A stretch of DNA of 64,000 nt, from positions 2,170,001-2,234,000 of the forward strand of contig CAVSZZ010000002.1 of assembly GCA_963732595.1 (NCBI GenBank). Direction: 5' to 3'. A program made the translations under genes and the position numbers. Under the pieces are notes generated by a model that was not told the origin of the DNA, searched no databases, and saw nothing but the letters and a program-made list of their open reading frames with translations. Below, in pieces: positions 9,137 through 17,547 of the stretch (position 1 is its first letter; every line of letters begins with the position of its first letter). The stretch is from JAFGXF01 sp963732595 (GTDB lineage Bacteria; Chloroflexota; Anaerolineae; Anaerolineales; Anaerolineaceae).

Positions 9137-10315
9137 ACCCCAGGGAGAAGGCGCTCAATGGCTTTAAGAATCGCTTTGGCCGCAAGCCGGAATACCTTGG
9201 GCGTGCGCCAGGCCGGGTCAACTTGATGGGGGAACATGTCGATTACAACGAGGGCTGTGTCTTCCCGGTCGCCATCGACCGCACGGTTTACATCGCTTTC
9301 AGCCCGTCCGGAACGGACCGCTCGACCATCCGGGCTGCCGATCTAAAGTCAGAGATCGAACTCGATCCCAAGGACTCTGGCCGATCGAGAGGACGCCTTC
9401 GGTCATCAATTACCCGGTTGGGGCTTATATCCGGCCGGTGTTCAGCAAAGCATCCTGACAGAGGACCTGTCCGCGCCCGGGGATCCTGGCGGTCTTCTCA
9501 TCGGATATCCCGCGCGGCGCCGGGTTGAGTTCCTCGGCAGCGGTCGAGCTGGCCTTCATGAAAGCCTGGCAGACCTGCGGCGGCTGGGATAGCCCACCGC
9601 CGGCGTTGGCCGTTATGGCTCAGCGCGCCGAGAGCCAGTATGTGGGGGTCCGCTGCGGGATCATGGACCAGTACGCCTCGGCTTATGGTCGGAAGGGTCA
9701 TGCCATCTACCTGGATTGCCGCGACCTGACCTCGCGCGCGGTGGCATTACCGCCAGGTTATTCGATCGTCATCGCTGACAGCGGGGTCCACCATTCGCTG
9801 GCGGCCGGCGCTTATAACGACCGCCGGGCGGCTTGCGAGGAGGCAGTCCGGATATTAAGTGGGGTTCTGCCGGGGATTGGCGCGCTGCGGGATGTGTCGG
9901 TGGCTGCCTTCGAGGAACATGCCCGGTCCTTACCGGAAACCATTCGACGGTCTGCCCGGCACGTGGTGTATGAGATCGAAAGGACCGGGCGGGCGGTGGC
10001 TGCCCTCGAGGCAAGGGGACGTGGCCGCCTTTGGGAAAGCCATGGTCGAAAGTCATGAGAGCTTAAGGGATGATTACCAGGTTTCCTGTCCTGAACTGGA
10101 CAGCTTGGTGCGCATAGCCATTGAACTGCCGGGATGCCTGGGGGCACGATTGACCGGCGCCGGTTTTGGAGGCTGCACGGTCAACCTGGTCCGGAAGGCT
10201 CAAGTGGAAGAATTCATGGCTGAATTGATCCGCCGGTATCAAGCGGAAACCGGCATCCTATCGAAAGTGACGATCTGCCAGGCAATGGATGGGGCAGGGG
10301 TCATCAGGTCTATAG
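9133..10315 (+). CDS. galK: Galactokinase (frameshifted)
   Basis: This GHMP-family kinase phosphorylates galactose at C1. All three family motifs are present but lie in different frames: GRVNLMGEHVDYNEG from the start frame, GAGLSSSAAVELA after about 9500, and GARLTGAGFGGCTV after about 10140. Frame changes are needed near 9385, 9485 and 10010, with family-like sequence on both sides of each, so I read one gene with indels. The 3' end is uncertain: after the last conserved block (CQAMDGAGV) the frame has no stop and runs into the next gene, while a TAG one frame over ends at 10315. It starts inside the galT stop codon. Confidence 0.85.
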
Positions 10316-10359
10316 AAGCTGGCAAGCGGTACAGAATTCTCAATTATTTGGAGGACATC

Positions 10360-10975
10360 ATGAAAAAGATTCGATTATCGATCCTATTTCTGGTACTGGC
10401 AGTGACGATCTTGAACTGTTCTCTCTTACAGCGCCCGGTTGTCACCGAAGGCCCGCCCTTTGAAGTGTGGACTCCGACCAGCGAGGCGCCGGTCGTGGCA
10501 ACTGTTGAAGTCGTCGCGCCAACCGCGGAGGTCGTCGTACCGACGGTGGAAGCGCCGGTTTATGCACGCGCCCAGATCGGCACCTACCTGAGCATCTGGG
10601 TGACCTACGATCCGGGATTGTGGAATGCCACCCCATGGATCGTAAGCACCACCAACCAGGCTGGTGAAGCCGTTCAGCAGCTGGTGCATCGGACCTTCGT
10701 CCGACTGCAGTCTGCACGACAACCTGGGCCATGGTGTCCCGGATTTCTGGTCGTATGCCGGTTTCACCCGCGAGATCGGTGGGGTCGTCTTCTCGATCGA
10801 TCAGTGGACGAATGTGAATACCAACAACCCGGACCTGGTGATCTATCAATACCCGGCCGGTGAGATGACCAACGCCAGCCGGCGGCTCGAACTGGAAACC
10901 GGCAGCCAGCCCTACGACTGCATTGCAGCCACGGATGCGGTCATCGCGTTGTCCATCCCCGATCTGACTCCCTAA
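10360..10975 (+). CDS. Putative lipoprotein with Val/Pro/Thr-rich linker (frameshifted)
   Basis: The ATG at 10360 follows GGAGG and begins a signal peptide with a lipobox-like end (VTILNC; Asn before Cys is unusual). A repetitive linker of EVVAPTAEVVVPTVEAP type follows, then a globular domain of about 140 residues. One frame change near 10700 is needed to join the first half to the second (GHGVPDFWSYAGFTREIGG to IPDLTP). The mature domain is not one I recognise; the mix of Trp, Asn and Asp suggests a secreted beta-rich binding module. It lies between galK and the aldo/keto reductase on the same strand. Confidence 0.6.
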
Positions 10976-10984
10976 GAGGTGACC

Positions 10985-12156
10985 ATGCAAAATCGGAAAT
11001 TCGGAAAACTGGATTGGCAGGTCTCAGCGCTTGGATTTGGCTGCATGCGCCTGCCGGTCATCAATCACGTCTACAAGGATATCGATATCCCGGAGGCCAC
11101 GCGCATGCTGCGGCATGCCATCGATGAGGGTGTCAATTACATCGATACCGCCTGGCCGTATCACGATGGAAAAAGCGAGGGGTTCGTCGGTGCAGCGCTG
11201 AAAGATGGTTATCGTCAGAAGGTCAGGCTGGCCACCAAGATGCCGTCCTGGTTGATCGGTGCGGAGCCTGATTTTGACCTGTATCTGAACCGGCAGCTCA
11301 AACGTCTGAAAACCGAGACCATCGATTTCTACCTACTGCACGCCTGAACACCGAGCGCTGGACGAAGTTGCGCGACCTGGGTGTCAGGGAGTGGTCTGAA
11401 AAAGCCATTGCCTCCGGTCGCATCCGTGCCATCGGTTTCTCCTTCCACGATACCCTGGATGTTTTCAAGCAGATCATCGATGAGTACGACCATTGGGATT
11501 TCTGCCAGATCCAGTACAACTACCTGGATACGGAGCGCCAGGCCGGCACGGTGGGTTTGAAATATGCCGCCACCAAGGGACTGGGGGTGGTCATCATGGA
11601 ACCGCTGCTGGGTGGTAACCTGGCCCGGCCCCCCGAGCCGGTTGCGGATGTCTTTCACAAAGCCGATCCGGATCGCACCCCGGCCGATTGGGCTTTGCAG
11701 TGGTTGTGGGATCAGCCCGAAGTATCGGTGGTCCTGAGCGGCATGTCGACCTTCGAGCAGGTCGAAGGCAACCTGGCCAGCGCCGGTCGATCGGGCATCG
11801 GCAGCATGACGGCGGAACATCAGCAGGTCATCCGGCAGGCACGCAAGACCTTCGAAGACCTGTATATCATCCCCTGCACGAACTGCCAGTACTGCCAGCC
11901 CTGTCCGAATGGGGTTTCCATCCCGAAGCTCTTTGAATTATTTAACAGCGGGGTGGCTGCCCAGCAGATGTGGATGTCGCACATCCTGTACAACAAAATG
12001 GGAGCCGAGGAACGCGCCAAGAGCTGCGTCGATTGCGGTGAGTGCGAGGAGAAATGCCCCCAGGCCATCCCGATCAGCGACTGGATGCCTTATCTTCACA
12101 AGGTGCTCAGCGAAAAGGAAAAGTACGACGGGCGAAAACTACCCAATTCAGTCTGA
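10985..12156 (+). CDS. Aldo/keto reductase with C-terminal 4Fe-4S ferredoxin domain (one frameshift)
   Basis: This protein of about 390 residues is an NAD(P)H-dependent aldo/keto reductase barrel (about 1-280) with the expected tetrad Asp-Tyr-Lys-His (YIDTAWPYH, ATKMPSW, YLLHA). The fused iron-sulfur tail has two Cys clusters, CTNCQYCQPC and CVDCGECEEKC. That architecture is common in anaerobes and suggests electron input from ferredoxin-type partners. The frame breaks at about 11343, where one base is missing: GCACGCCTGAAC would read LHALN with one more C. The ATG at 10985 has GAGGTGA just upstream. An intrinsic terminator follows the stop by five bases. Confidence 0.88.
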
Positions 12157-12161
12157 CCATT

Positions 12162-12188
12162 AAGGTTGCCGTAAGGCAACCTTTTTTA
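12162..12188. terminator. Bidirectional intrinsic terminator
   Basis: A 9-bp perfect stem AAGGTTGCC / GGCAACCTT (12162-12170, 12175-12183) has a GTAA loop and a T-run to 12187. It ends the aldo/keto reductase transcript. The convergent amidohydrolase stop codon lies in the T-run. Confidence 0.9.
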
Positions 12189-13397
12189 TTCGTCGACGGC
12201 TGCTGCCGCTTCCCGGATGATGGCGCCATTATGGATCACCAATTGGATATCCGTCAGCTTTTGAAGATCCACCAATGGATCCCCTCCTACAACCAGGATA
12301 TCGGCGATCTTTCCTGCTTCAACCGAACCGATCAGTTCTTCCATTCCCACGGTAATGGCCGCATGATAGGTGCCGGCCAGGATGATTTGCATGGGAGTCA
12401 TCCCAGCTGAGGTCATCATCTCGATCTCGAACATCGGTATTCCCAATTCGAACTCACCAGGACCACCGCCATAATCATTTCCCAATGCAACCCTGCCACC
12501 GCCCTCCACGAAGTGTTTCAGGTTAAGGATGCTGCCATCCAGCGCCCCGCCGTAATTTCGGAAAACAGTGAAAGTTGGGATCAGGATGACATCCTCGGCC
12601 AGCATGCGCTGGAGGATGTTGTATGGGATCATATCGTATGAGGAGTGGGCAAGGTCATCCACGCCGGCATCCAGCATGGCATCAATATAGGCAGATTCGG
12701 TGATATGACCTGAGACTCTCACACCTGCCGCATGGGCTGTTTCAACAATGGCAGACAGTTCCTGCGGGGTTAGTTTTGCCAGCCCCGATTCCCCGGCGTA
12801 CCCATCTTCGAGCGCGACCTTGATCTGATCGACACCCAGAGCGAGTTCATCCAGCACTGCCTGGCGCGCTTCCTCGGGGGAGGTGATAATCAAGGAACCA
12901 TAGCCACCAGGGACCGCGATGATCTGTCCGGCAGAAATCAGTCGGGCATAAATGGGATTGTCTTTTATGGTCTGGCGCCAGGCCATCTTTTCCGCAATTG
13001 GTTGGCTGCCCAGGCTTTCGTCCCGAACGGTGGTGACACCACCGGCTGCCCAGGCTTTTAAGTTCTCTTCTGAAAATGCATTGTGAACATGCGTATTGAT
13101 GAAGCCCGGAAGGATCGTCGAACCTCTGACATCGATAATCCGTGTATTTTGGGGGATCTTGACAGTATCTGCTGGACCTACTTTTTCAATCTGCCCTTCC
13201 TGGATCAACATGACTGTATCCGGGACTGGTTCTCCTCCGCGGCCGTCGATCAAAGTACCCCCCACGAGCGCAATCCGCTGTCCCCCATGACTGGTTTGGT
13301 TATTACTCAAGTCGCAGCCACTCGAGAGTCCGATCAATAGACTCACCATCAGCAGGATGCTCCCACGATTTATCTTTCCTGTCATGCTCATCACCAT
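12186..13397 (-). CDS. Amidohydrolase-family lipoprotein (imidazolonepropionase-like)
   Basis: This 403-residue metal-dependent hydrolase is predicted to be exported and lipidated, with a signal ending in GLSSGC. The amidohydrolase fold shows the metal ligands in order: FINTHVH, the bridging-Lys region DQIKVALED, VSGHI, LAHSSYD and the catalytic Asp in ALGNDYGGG. It closes with the usual GSVEAGKIADILVV beta-sandwich strand. Relatives act on cyclic amides or dipeptides, but the substrate is not predictable. I chose the ATG at 13397; other in-frame ATGs are at 13391 and 13385. A TATAAT on the same strand (13405-13410) ends seven bases before it, so the leader may be very short. Confidence 0.85.
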   Translation of the reverse strand: MVMSMTGKINRGSILLMVSLLIGLSSGCDLSNNQTSHGGQRIALVGGTLIDGRGGEPVPDTVMLIQEGQIEKVGPADTVKIPQNTRIIDVRGSTILPGFINTHVHNAFSEENLKAWAAGGVTTVRDESLGSQPIAEKMAWRQTIKDNPIYARLISAGQIIAVPGGYGSLIITSPEEARQAVLDELALGVDQIKVALEDGYAGESGLAKLTPQELSAIVETAHAAGVRVSGHITESAYIDAMLDAGVDDLAHSSYDMIPYNILQRMLAEDVILIPTFTVFRNYGGALDGSILNLKHFVEGGGRVALGNDYGGGPGEFELGIPMFEIEMMTSAGMTPMQIILAGTYHAAITVGMEELIGSVEAGKIADILVVGGDPLVDLQKLTDIQLVIHNGAIIREAAAAVDE

Positions 13398-13515
13398 TGG
13401 AGTGATTATAGAGCGGATTCCCAATGGGTGTTATAGTCCTAAAGGACTGATTTCTGGTAGATAAGGCCAGCTTTTTTGTGATTATAGGGTGGCTCCTTCA
13501 TTATAGTAAATCTTA

Positions 13516-13524
13516 TGGTATAAT
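13516..13524 (+). promoter_or_regulatory. Extended -10 promoter for the RNA helicase
   Basis: TGGTATAAT is a perfect extended -10 element. A weak -35 (TTCATT, 13497-13502) lies 16 bases upstream. Transcription from here would give a leader of about 235 nt before the helicase start. Confidence 0.5.
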
Positions 13525-13636
13525 CTTTCAGCCTGAATAACTTGAATTCTTCCGTGCAGCGCCTTGAACCTTCGGGGTATATTCGGAAATCCAAGATCTT
13601 GGGTAAAACTAAACAAAACACATAATCGGTCATAGA

Positions 13637-13687
13637 TTGGCAGCCGGCTGCACTGCCAACTGAAATTATTTGACTGATTATTTCAGT
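13637..13687 (+). promoter_or_regulatory. Two tandem hairpins in the helicase leader
   Basis: The first stem is TTGGCAG / CTGCCAA (13637-13643, 13653-13659). The second is ACTGAAAT / ATTTCAGT (13659-13666, 13680-13687). They share one base, so they are adjacent or mutually strained structures. Long structured leaders are common for cold-induced DEAD-box helicase mRNAs. The rest of the 13430-13765 gap shows nothing else that I can support. Confidence 0.4.
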
Positions 13688-13765
13688 GGTCTTCGCAGCT
13701 GTTACTTTTTGAGCATCGCTCAATCCCCCTGACATCCGCTTGACTTCTGAAGAGAAGGAATACTT

Positions 13766-15040
13766 GTGAACTTTCACTCAATTCAATCTTGACTCGCGCC
13801 TGCAGGCGGGAATCAACCGGTTGGGCTACCGGGAACCTACGCCCATCCAGGAAGCGGCCATCCCGGCTGCGGTGACCGGGCAGGACCTGATCGGCACCGC
13901 CCAGACCGGCACCGGCAAGACGGCCGCCTTCGTGCTGCCCATCCTGAACAGACTGCTGCACGGCCCGCGCAACCGGACCCGTGCCTTGATCGTCACCCCC
14001 ACCCGTGAGCTGGCCGAGCAGATCCATGACAGCATCCGCGACCTGGCTACGGCACCCAGCTGCGCAGCGCCACCGTTTACGGCGGCGTCGGACCGGCCCG
14101 CAGATCAGCGCGCTGCGCGATGGCGTCGAGATCCTCGTGGCCTGCCCCGGGCGTCTGCTGGACCTGGCCGAACAGGGTCATGCCAAGCTCGGCAATGTCG
14201 AGGTCCTGGTGCTGGACGAGGCCGACCGCATGTTCGACATGGGCTTCCTGCCCTCGGTCAAACGCGTCTTGAAGCACGTGCCGGCCAAACGGCAGACGAT
14301 GCTGTTTTCGGCCACCTTCCCGCAAGGAAGTCGATCAACTGGCCGCCCAGGCACTGCATGACCCCACGCGGGTCACCCTCGGGCTCCGGGAACCGGTCGC
14401 ATACCGTGACGCATGCGCTCTATCCCGGTGCCGCAGCATCTGAAGACCTCCCTGCTGCTGGAACTGCTGAAACGGACCGATACCGCTTCGGTGCTGATCT
14501 TCACCCGCACCCGTCACCGCGCCCAGCGCCTGTCTCGCCAGATCGGCCACGCCGGTTACAAGGTGACCAGCCTGCACAGCGACCGCACCCAGGGTCAGCG
14601 CCAGATCGCGATCAACGGCTTCAAAAAGGGCACCTACCAGATCATGGTCGCCACCGACATCGCCGCGCGCGGCCTGGATGTGGAAAACATCTCGCATGTC
14701 ATCAATTACGATATGCCCGAATACTTCCGATGATTACATCCACCGCATCGGCCGCACCGGCCGGGCGGAACACACCGGGGATGCCTTCACGCTGGTCACG
14801 CCTGAAGATACCGACATGGTCCGGACCCTGGAGCGTCTGATGAAGAAACCCATCAAACGCGAGATGTTGTCGGATTTCGATTACAAGGCCCCGCCGGTTG
14901 CCAACCCCAAACCCTCTGCAAATTACACCCGGCCAACCAGCCGGCCAACCAGCCGGCCAACCAGCCAGCCAGAAGACCTGCCAGCAAGCAGCACCGCCAG
15001 ATCGGCCGCGGTCCGCAGGGTTACCGGCGCTAGGCGGTGA
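13766..15040 (+). CDS. DEAD-box ATP-dependent RNA helicase, RhlE-like (several frameshifts)
   Basis: The helicase motifs appear in order but in different frames: Q motif YREPTPIQEAAIP, motif I AQTGTGKT, Ia PTRELAEQI, II VLDEADRMFDMGF, III FSAT, then the C-terminal domain with IAARGLDVENISHV and HRIGRTGRA, and a basic Pro/Arg tail. At least seven indels are needed (about 13773, 14048, 14095, 14320, 14398, 14432, 14728). The first is an extra T in a TTT run just after the GTG at 13766, which has AGAAGGA upstream. The protein would have about 420 residues and remodels RNA, probably in ribosome or mRNA metabolism. Depending on the tail frame, the stop is at 15033 or 15040. Confidence 0.88.
14931..14966 (+). 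repeat. 12-bp tandem repeat, three copies, in the helicase tail
   Basis: GGCCAACCAGCC occurs three times without mismatch. It encodes a repeated Pro/Thr/Ser/Arg or Pro/Ala/Asn/Gln tetrad, depending on frame, in the disordered C-terminal extension. Copy number could vary by slippage. Confidence 0.8.
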
Positions 15041-15944
15041 GGGCTTTGTGACTCCCCCGAAACGCAGCGAACTCCAACCCGGGATTCGGGTCAGGATCAT
15101 CGAAAAGCAAAACCAGTCCAGCGGCACTCTGACTGATGGGGTGGTGATGCGCATCCTGACCAGCAGCCCGGTCCACCCGCATGGCATCAAGGTCATGCTC
15201 GCCAACGGCAAGGTCGGGCGGGTTCAGGAGATCGTCAAGTAGGATTTGCAAGAATAAAATTAAAATAAAGCTGGCTGAATTATTCCTGTAGGGGCGCACA
15301 ACGCTCTGCGTCCTTCGGAGATGTGCGCCCTGATTGGTTAATTGAATCAACCAGCCTTTTAGTAGTTGTGAACGTAAATTGATCGCCCAATCCCGAATGA
15401 AGGTTTCATCCCGGATATCGCCCGGCTTGGCGCGGATGGCCAGCAGGACGAAGATGCGCGCCGGCCAGCTCAATGTGAACAGGTTCAGCGAACCCCCGAA
15501 TAAGCCCACCCCGAGTGGTTTGGCGGGTGAGGCGCTCTTCAGGATCGGGTGGACGTAATTGCTCGGGAGCGCATACAGTTCCTTGGGGGACAGCCACTTG
15601 GGGTTGTGGGGTTCCTGTGCCAGACCCGGGTCGACCTGAATCGGGATGCCGTCGATGTCTGTCTGGCGCGTTTTGGTCAGGCTCATGGCAGTCAGGAAGC
15701 AGGCGAATAATTTATGGGATAACTCGTCCCGGTGAGCACGCAGGAATTTCTTCGCTTCCCGGTGCCAGCCGACGATCATGGGCGCGCCGATGATGATGGC
15801 ATCGTAGGGGGCGAGATCCTTCACCTCGCTGAGGGGTTTGACCTCGACCAGGATCGCTTTATTCTGGATGGCCTGCCTGACCGTTTCAGCGACATCCGCG
15901 GTCGAGCCGGCATTCGTGGTGTAGGTGATGAGAATGTTTTTCAT
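15030..15944 (-). CDS. Flavodoxin-domain protein, HemG-like; C-terminal end uncertain
   Basis: The first 190 residues or so form a flavodoxin fold. The FMN phosphate loop is TYTTNAGSTADVAETV at the start, AIIIGAPMIVGWHREAKKF follows, and the end KPGDIRDETFIRDWA resembles the last helix of the menaquinone-dependent protoporphyrinogen oxidase HemG. It could serve as that enzyme or as a general electron carrier. The frame then runs on for about 105 residues through a REP-like palindrome and antisense to YwbE. That extension looks unlike coding sequence, so the true stop near 15355 has probably been lost to an indel. Confidence 0.75.
   Translation of the reverse strand: MKNILITYTTNAGSTADVAETVRQAIQNKAILVEVKPLSEVKDLAPYDAIIIGAPMIVGWHREAKKFLRAHRDELSHKLFACFLTAMSLTKTRQTDIDGIPIQVDPGLAQEPHNPKWLSPKELYALPSNYVHPILKSASPAKPLGVGLFGGSLNLFTLSWPARIFVLLAIRAKPGDIRDETFIRDWAINLRSQLLKGWLIQLTNQGAHLRRTQSVVRPYRNNSASFILILFLQILLDDLLNPPDLAVGEHDLDAMRVDRAAGQDAHHHPISQSAAGLVLLFDDPDPNPGLEFAAFRGSHKALTA
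15048..15242 (+). CDS. YwbE family protein (DUF2196)
   Basis: This 64-residue protein matches the YwbE family over its whole length: LQPGIRVRIIEKQNQ, then GTLTDGVVMRILTSS, then HPHGIKVMLANGKVGRVQEI. The family is a small beta-rich fold of unknown biochemical function, found in many Firmicutes and Chloroflexota. I chose the GTG at 15048 because GGTGAGG precedes it; the frame is also open upstream through the helicase tail. It starts eight bases after the helicase stop and is probably co-transcribed, which links it loosely to RNA metabolism. Confidence 0.82.
   Translation: MTPPKRSELQPGIRVRIIEKQNQSSGTLTDGVVMRILTSSPVHPHGIKVMLANGKVGRVQEIVK
15292..15330. repeat. REP-like inverted repeat (GGGCGCACA family)
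   Basis: Arms GGGCGCACA (15292-15300) and TGTGCGCCC (15322-15330) flank a 21-base loop. The left arm with its flank (TGTAGGGGCGCACA) is identical to part of the perfect palindrome at 17433-17460, so both belong to one dispersed family. Confidence 0.75.
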
Positions 15945-15973
15945 GGGTTATCTTATCCGGTTTTGATCTGGGA

Positions 15974-16792
15974 TTAACCTAGGGCGACATCCAGGAACAT
16001 CATGACCGCGAAACCGAGCATGGCGCCGATGGTGGCGGTATGCGTGTCCTCCTGGTTGCGCTGCGCTTCGGGGATCAATTCCTCGACCACCACGTAGATC
16101 ATGGCGCCGGCGGCAAAGGCCAGCGCGTAGGGCAGCAGCGGGCGGATGAAGACCACCGCAGCGGCGCCGGCCAGCGCGGCCAGTGGTTCCACCACGCCGG
16201 AGAGTTGCCCGTACCAGAAGCTCTTCAAGCGGCTCATGCCCTCGCGCCGCAGGGGGATGGAGACGGCCGCGCCTTCGGGGAAGTTCTGCAGCCCGATGCC
16301 CAGCGCCAGGGCCACGGCCCCGGCCAGGGAGGCAGAGGGGATATCCGCGGCCAGCGCGCCGAAAGCCACGCCCGACCGCCAGGCCTTCGGGGATGTTGTG
16401 CAGGGTGATGGCCAGGACCAGCAAGAAGGCTGCGCTGCCAGGTGGTCTTGATGCCCTCGGCTTCCTCGGTCGGGTAGCCGATATGCAGGTGCGGCAGGAT
16501 CTTATCCACGCCCCACAGGAATCCGCCGCCCAGCAGGAAACCGACCACCGCCGGCAGCCAGTTGGGCAGCGGGCCCTCGGAAGCCATCTCGATGGCCGGC
16601 GCCAGCAGCGACCAGAAGCTGGCGGCGATCATGACGCCCGCGGCAAAACCCAGCATGCCGTCCAGCACCCGCCGGTTGATGGTCTTGAACCCGAACACCA
16701 GGCTGGCGCCCAGCGCGGTCACGAACCAGGTGAACAGCGTGCGCGAGCATAGCCTGGAGGATATGATTTTGTTGACCAAACCATTCGATCAT
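15974..16792 (-). CDS. ZIP family metal transporter, GufA-like (frameshifted)
   Basis: This reconstructed protein of about 270 residues has eight membrane segments. Family blocks are TLFTWFVTALGASLVF at the N-terminus, then GMLGFAAGVMIAASFWSLL. The metal-site helix IV is ITLHNIPEGLAVG, helix V LGIGLQNFPEGAAVSIPL and the end helix FAAGAMIYVVVEELIPE. ZIP proteins carry zinc or other divalent metals into the cytosol. Frame changes are needed near 16740, 16436 and 16380. The start at 16792 has AAGGAG eight bases upstream. It lies between the flavodoxin and CDGSH genes on the same strand. Confidence 0.87.
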
Positions 16793-16823
16793 AGATGCTT
16801 CTCCTTAGGAATAATAATGTAAT

Positions 16824-17273
16824 TTAATCGCGATGACTGCCGTCACACAGCGGTTTGTTACCTGAACGCCCGCAGCTGCAAAGTGTCACCCGGTTGCGCG
16901 TTTCAAGCGGTTTGCCATCCGCGCGTTCAATTGGAATGCCACCGGTCACCCACAATGGACCAGCGATCGGTCCATCCGTGGTGATCTCGGTCGTGATCGC
17001 CACCTGTTCGGGCAGATCGGGCTCGACATCCGCCTCGCCGGGTTTGATCGAATAGGTCAGCGAGCCGGAAGGGCAGTGCTCGATCATGCGCATCATTTGG
17101 GCTCTTACCTGCGGGTCATCCGATTCCGACACCATCTGGCTGATATGTGCGAAGCGCGTGCCGCAAAATCCGGAGCTCATGCAGAGGGATGCGTCGCTCT
17201 TCACTTCGATAAGGGTGCCGCCGGGATAAGAATCCTGGCGGTCGACGATCGTGCCGGTATCGGCCGTCTCCAT
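16824..17273 (-). CDS. Fe-S protein: divergent 4Fe-4S domain plus CDGSH zinc-finger-type domain
   Basis: This 149-residue protein has a Fer4_19-like segment (LCMSSGFCGTRF through HCPSGSLTYSI) and ends with a CDGSH motif, CSCGRSGNKPLCDGSH, which binds a 2Fe-2S cluster through three Cys and one His. Longer relatives carry another CDGSH domain in front. Here the codons just before the ATG read NGFDG, resembling that family's linker, after an in-frame TAA, so the protein may be 5'-truncated compared with its relatives. A role in redox or iron-sulfur homeostasis is likely but not specific. The ZIP transporter gene follows on the same strand. Confidence 0.82.
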   Translation of the reverse strand: METADTGTIVDRQDSYPGGTLIEVKSDASLCMSSGFCGTRFAHISQMVSESDDPQVRAQMMRMIEHCPSGSLTYSIKPGEADVEPDLPEQVAITTEITTDGPIAGPLWVTGGIPIERADGKPLETRNRVTLCSCGRSGNKPLCDGSHRD

Positions 17274-17432
17274 GCCGTCGAAGCCATTCGGTTATTTCAG
17301 GTGATTGGTAACGAAGCAGGTCATCCGATTATATTCCAGAATGAGTCAATTAAATTGATTGAGCCAGAAATATTCTGCCTAAGAGGGTGAGGTTCCTTGC
17401 TATGTAAGTCACGAGCATTTCAATGGGGACCT

Positions 17433-17460
17433 GTAGGGGCGCACAGCTGTGCGCCCCTAC
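17433..17460. repeat. Perfect 28-bp palindrome (REP-like)
   Basis: GTAGGGGCGCACAG is followed immediately by its exact complement CTGTGCGCCCCTAC with no loop. It lies in the 274-bp gap between the CDGSH gene and the nrdJ 3' end, shares its arm with 15292 and has no T-run. It is probably a mobile or transcript-end palindrome. Confidence 0.85.
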
Positions 17461-17547
17461 GAATTATTTTATACTTATTGTTGTGTTCGGGAGGAGAGAT
17501 AAAAATATTAATGTTTACAGCTGACTTTTACAAGGTACGGATAATGA

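Noticed and set aside
10280..10400. Natural fusion of galactokinase and lipoprotein
   Set aside because: The frame is open through the junction, but the second protein has its own ribosome site and signal peptide, and galactokinases end at the last motif; a lost stop by indel is simpler.
13439..13777. 112-codon minus-strand frame in the helicase leader
   Set aside because: It is antisense to the promoter and hairpins, with no ribosome site and no recognisable sequence.
15030..15355. C-terminal extension of the flavodoxin protein
   Set aside because: It runs through a REP palindrome and antisense to YwbE, and its composition is not protein-like.
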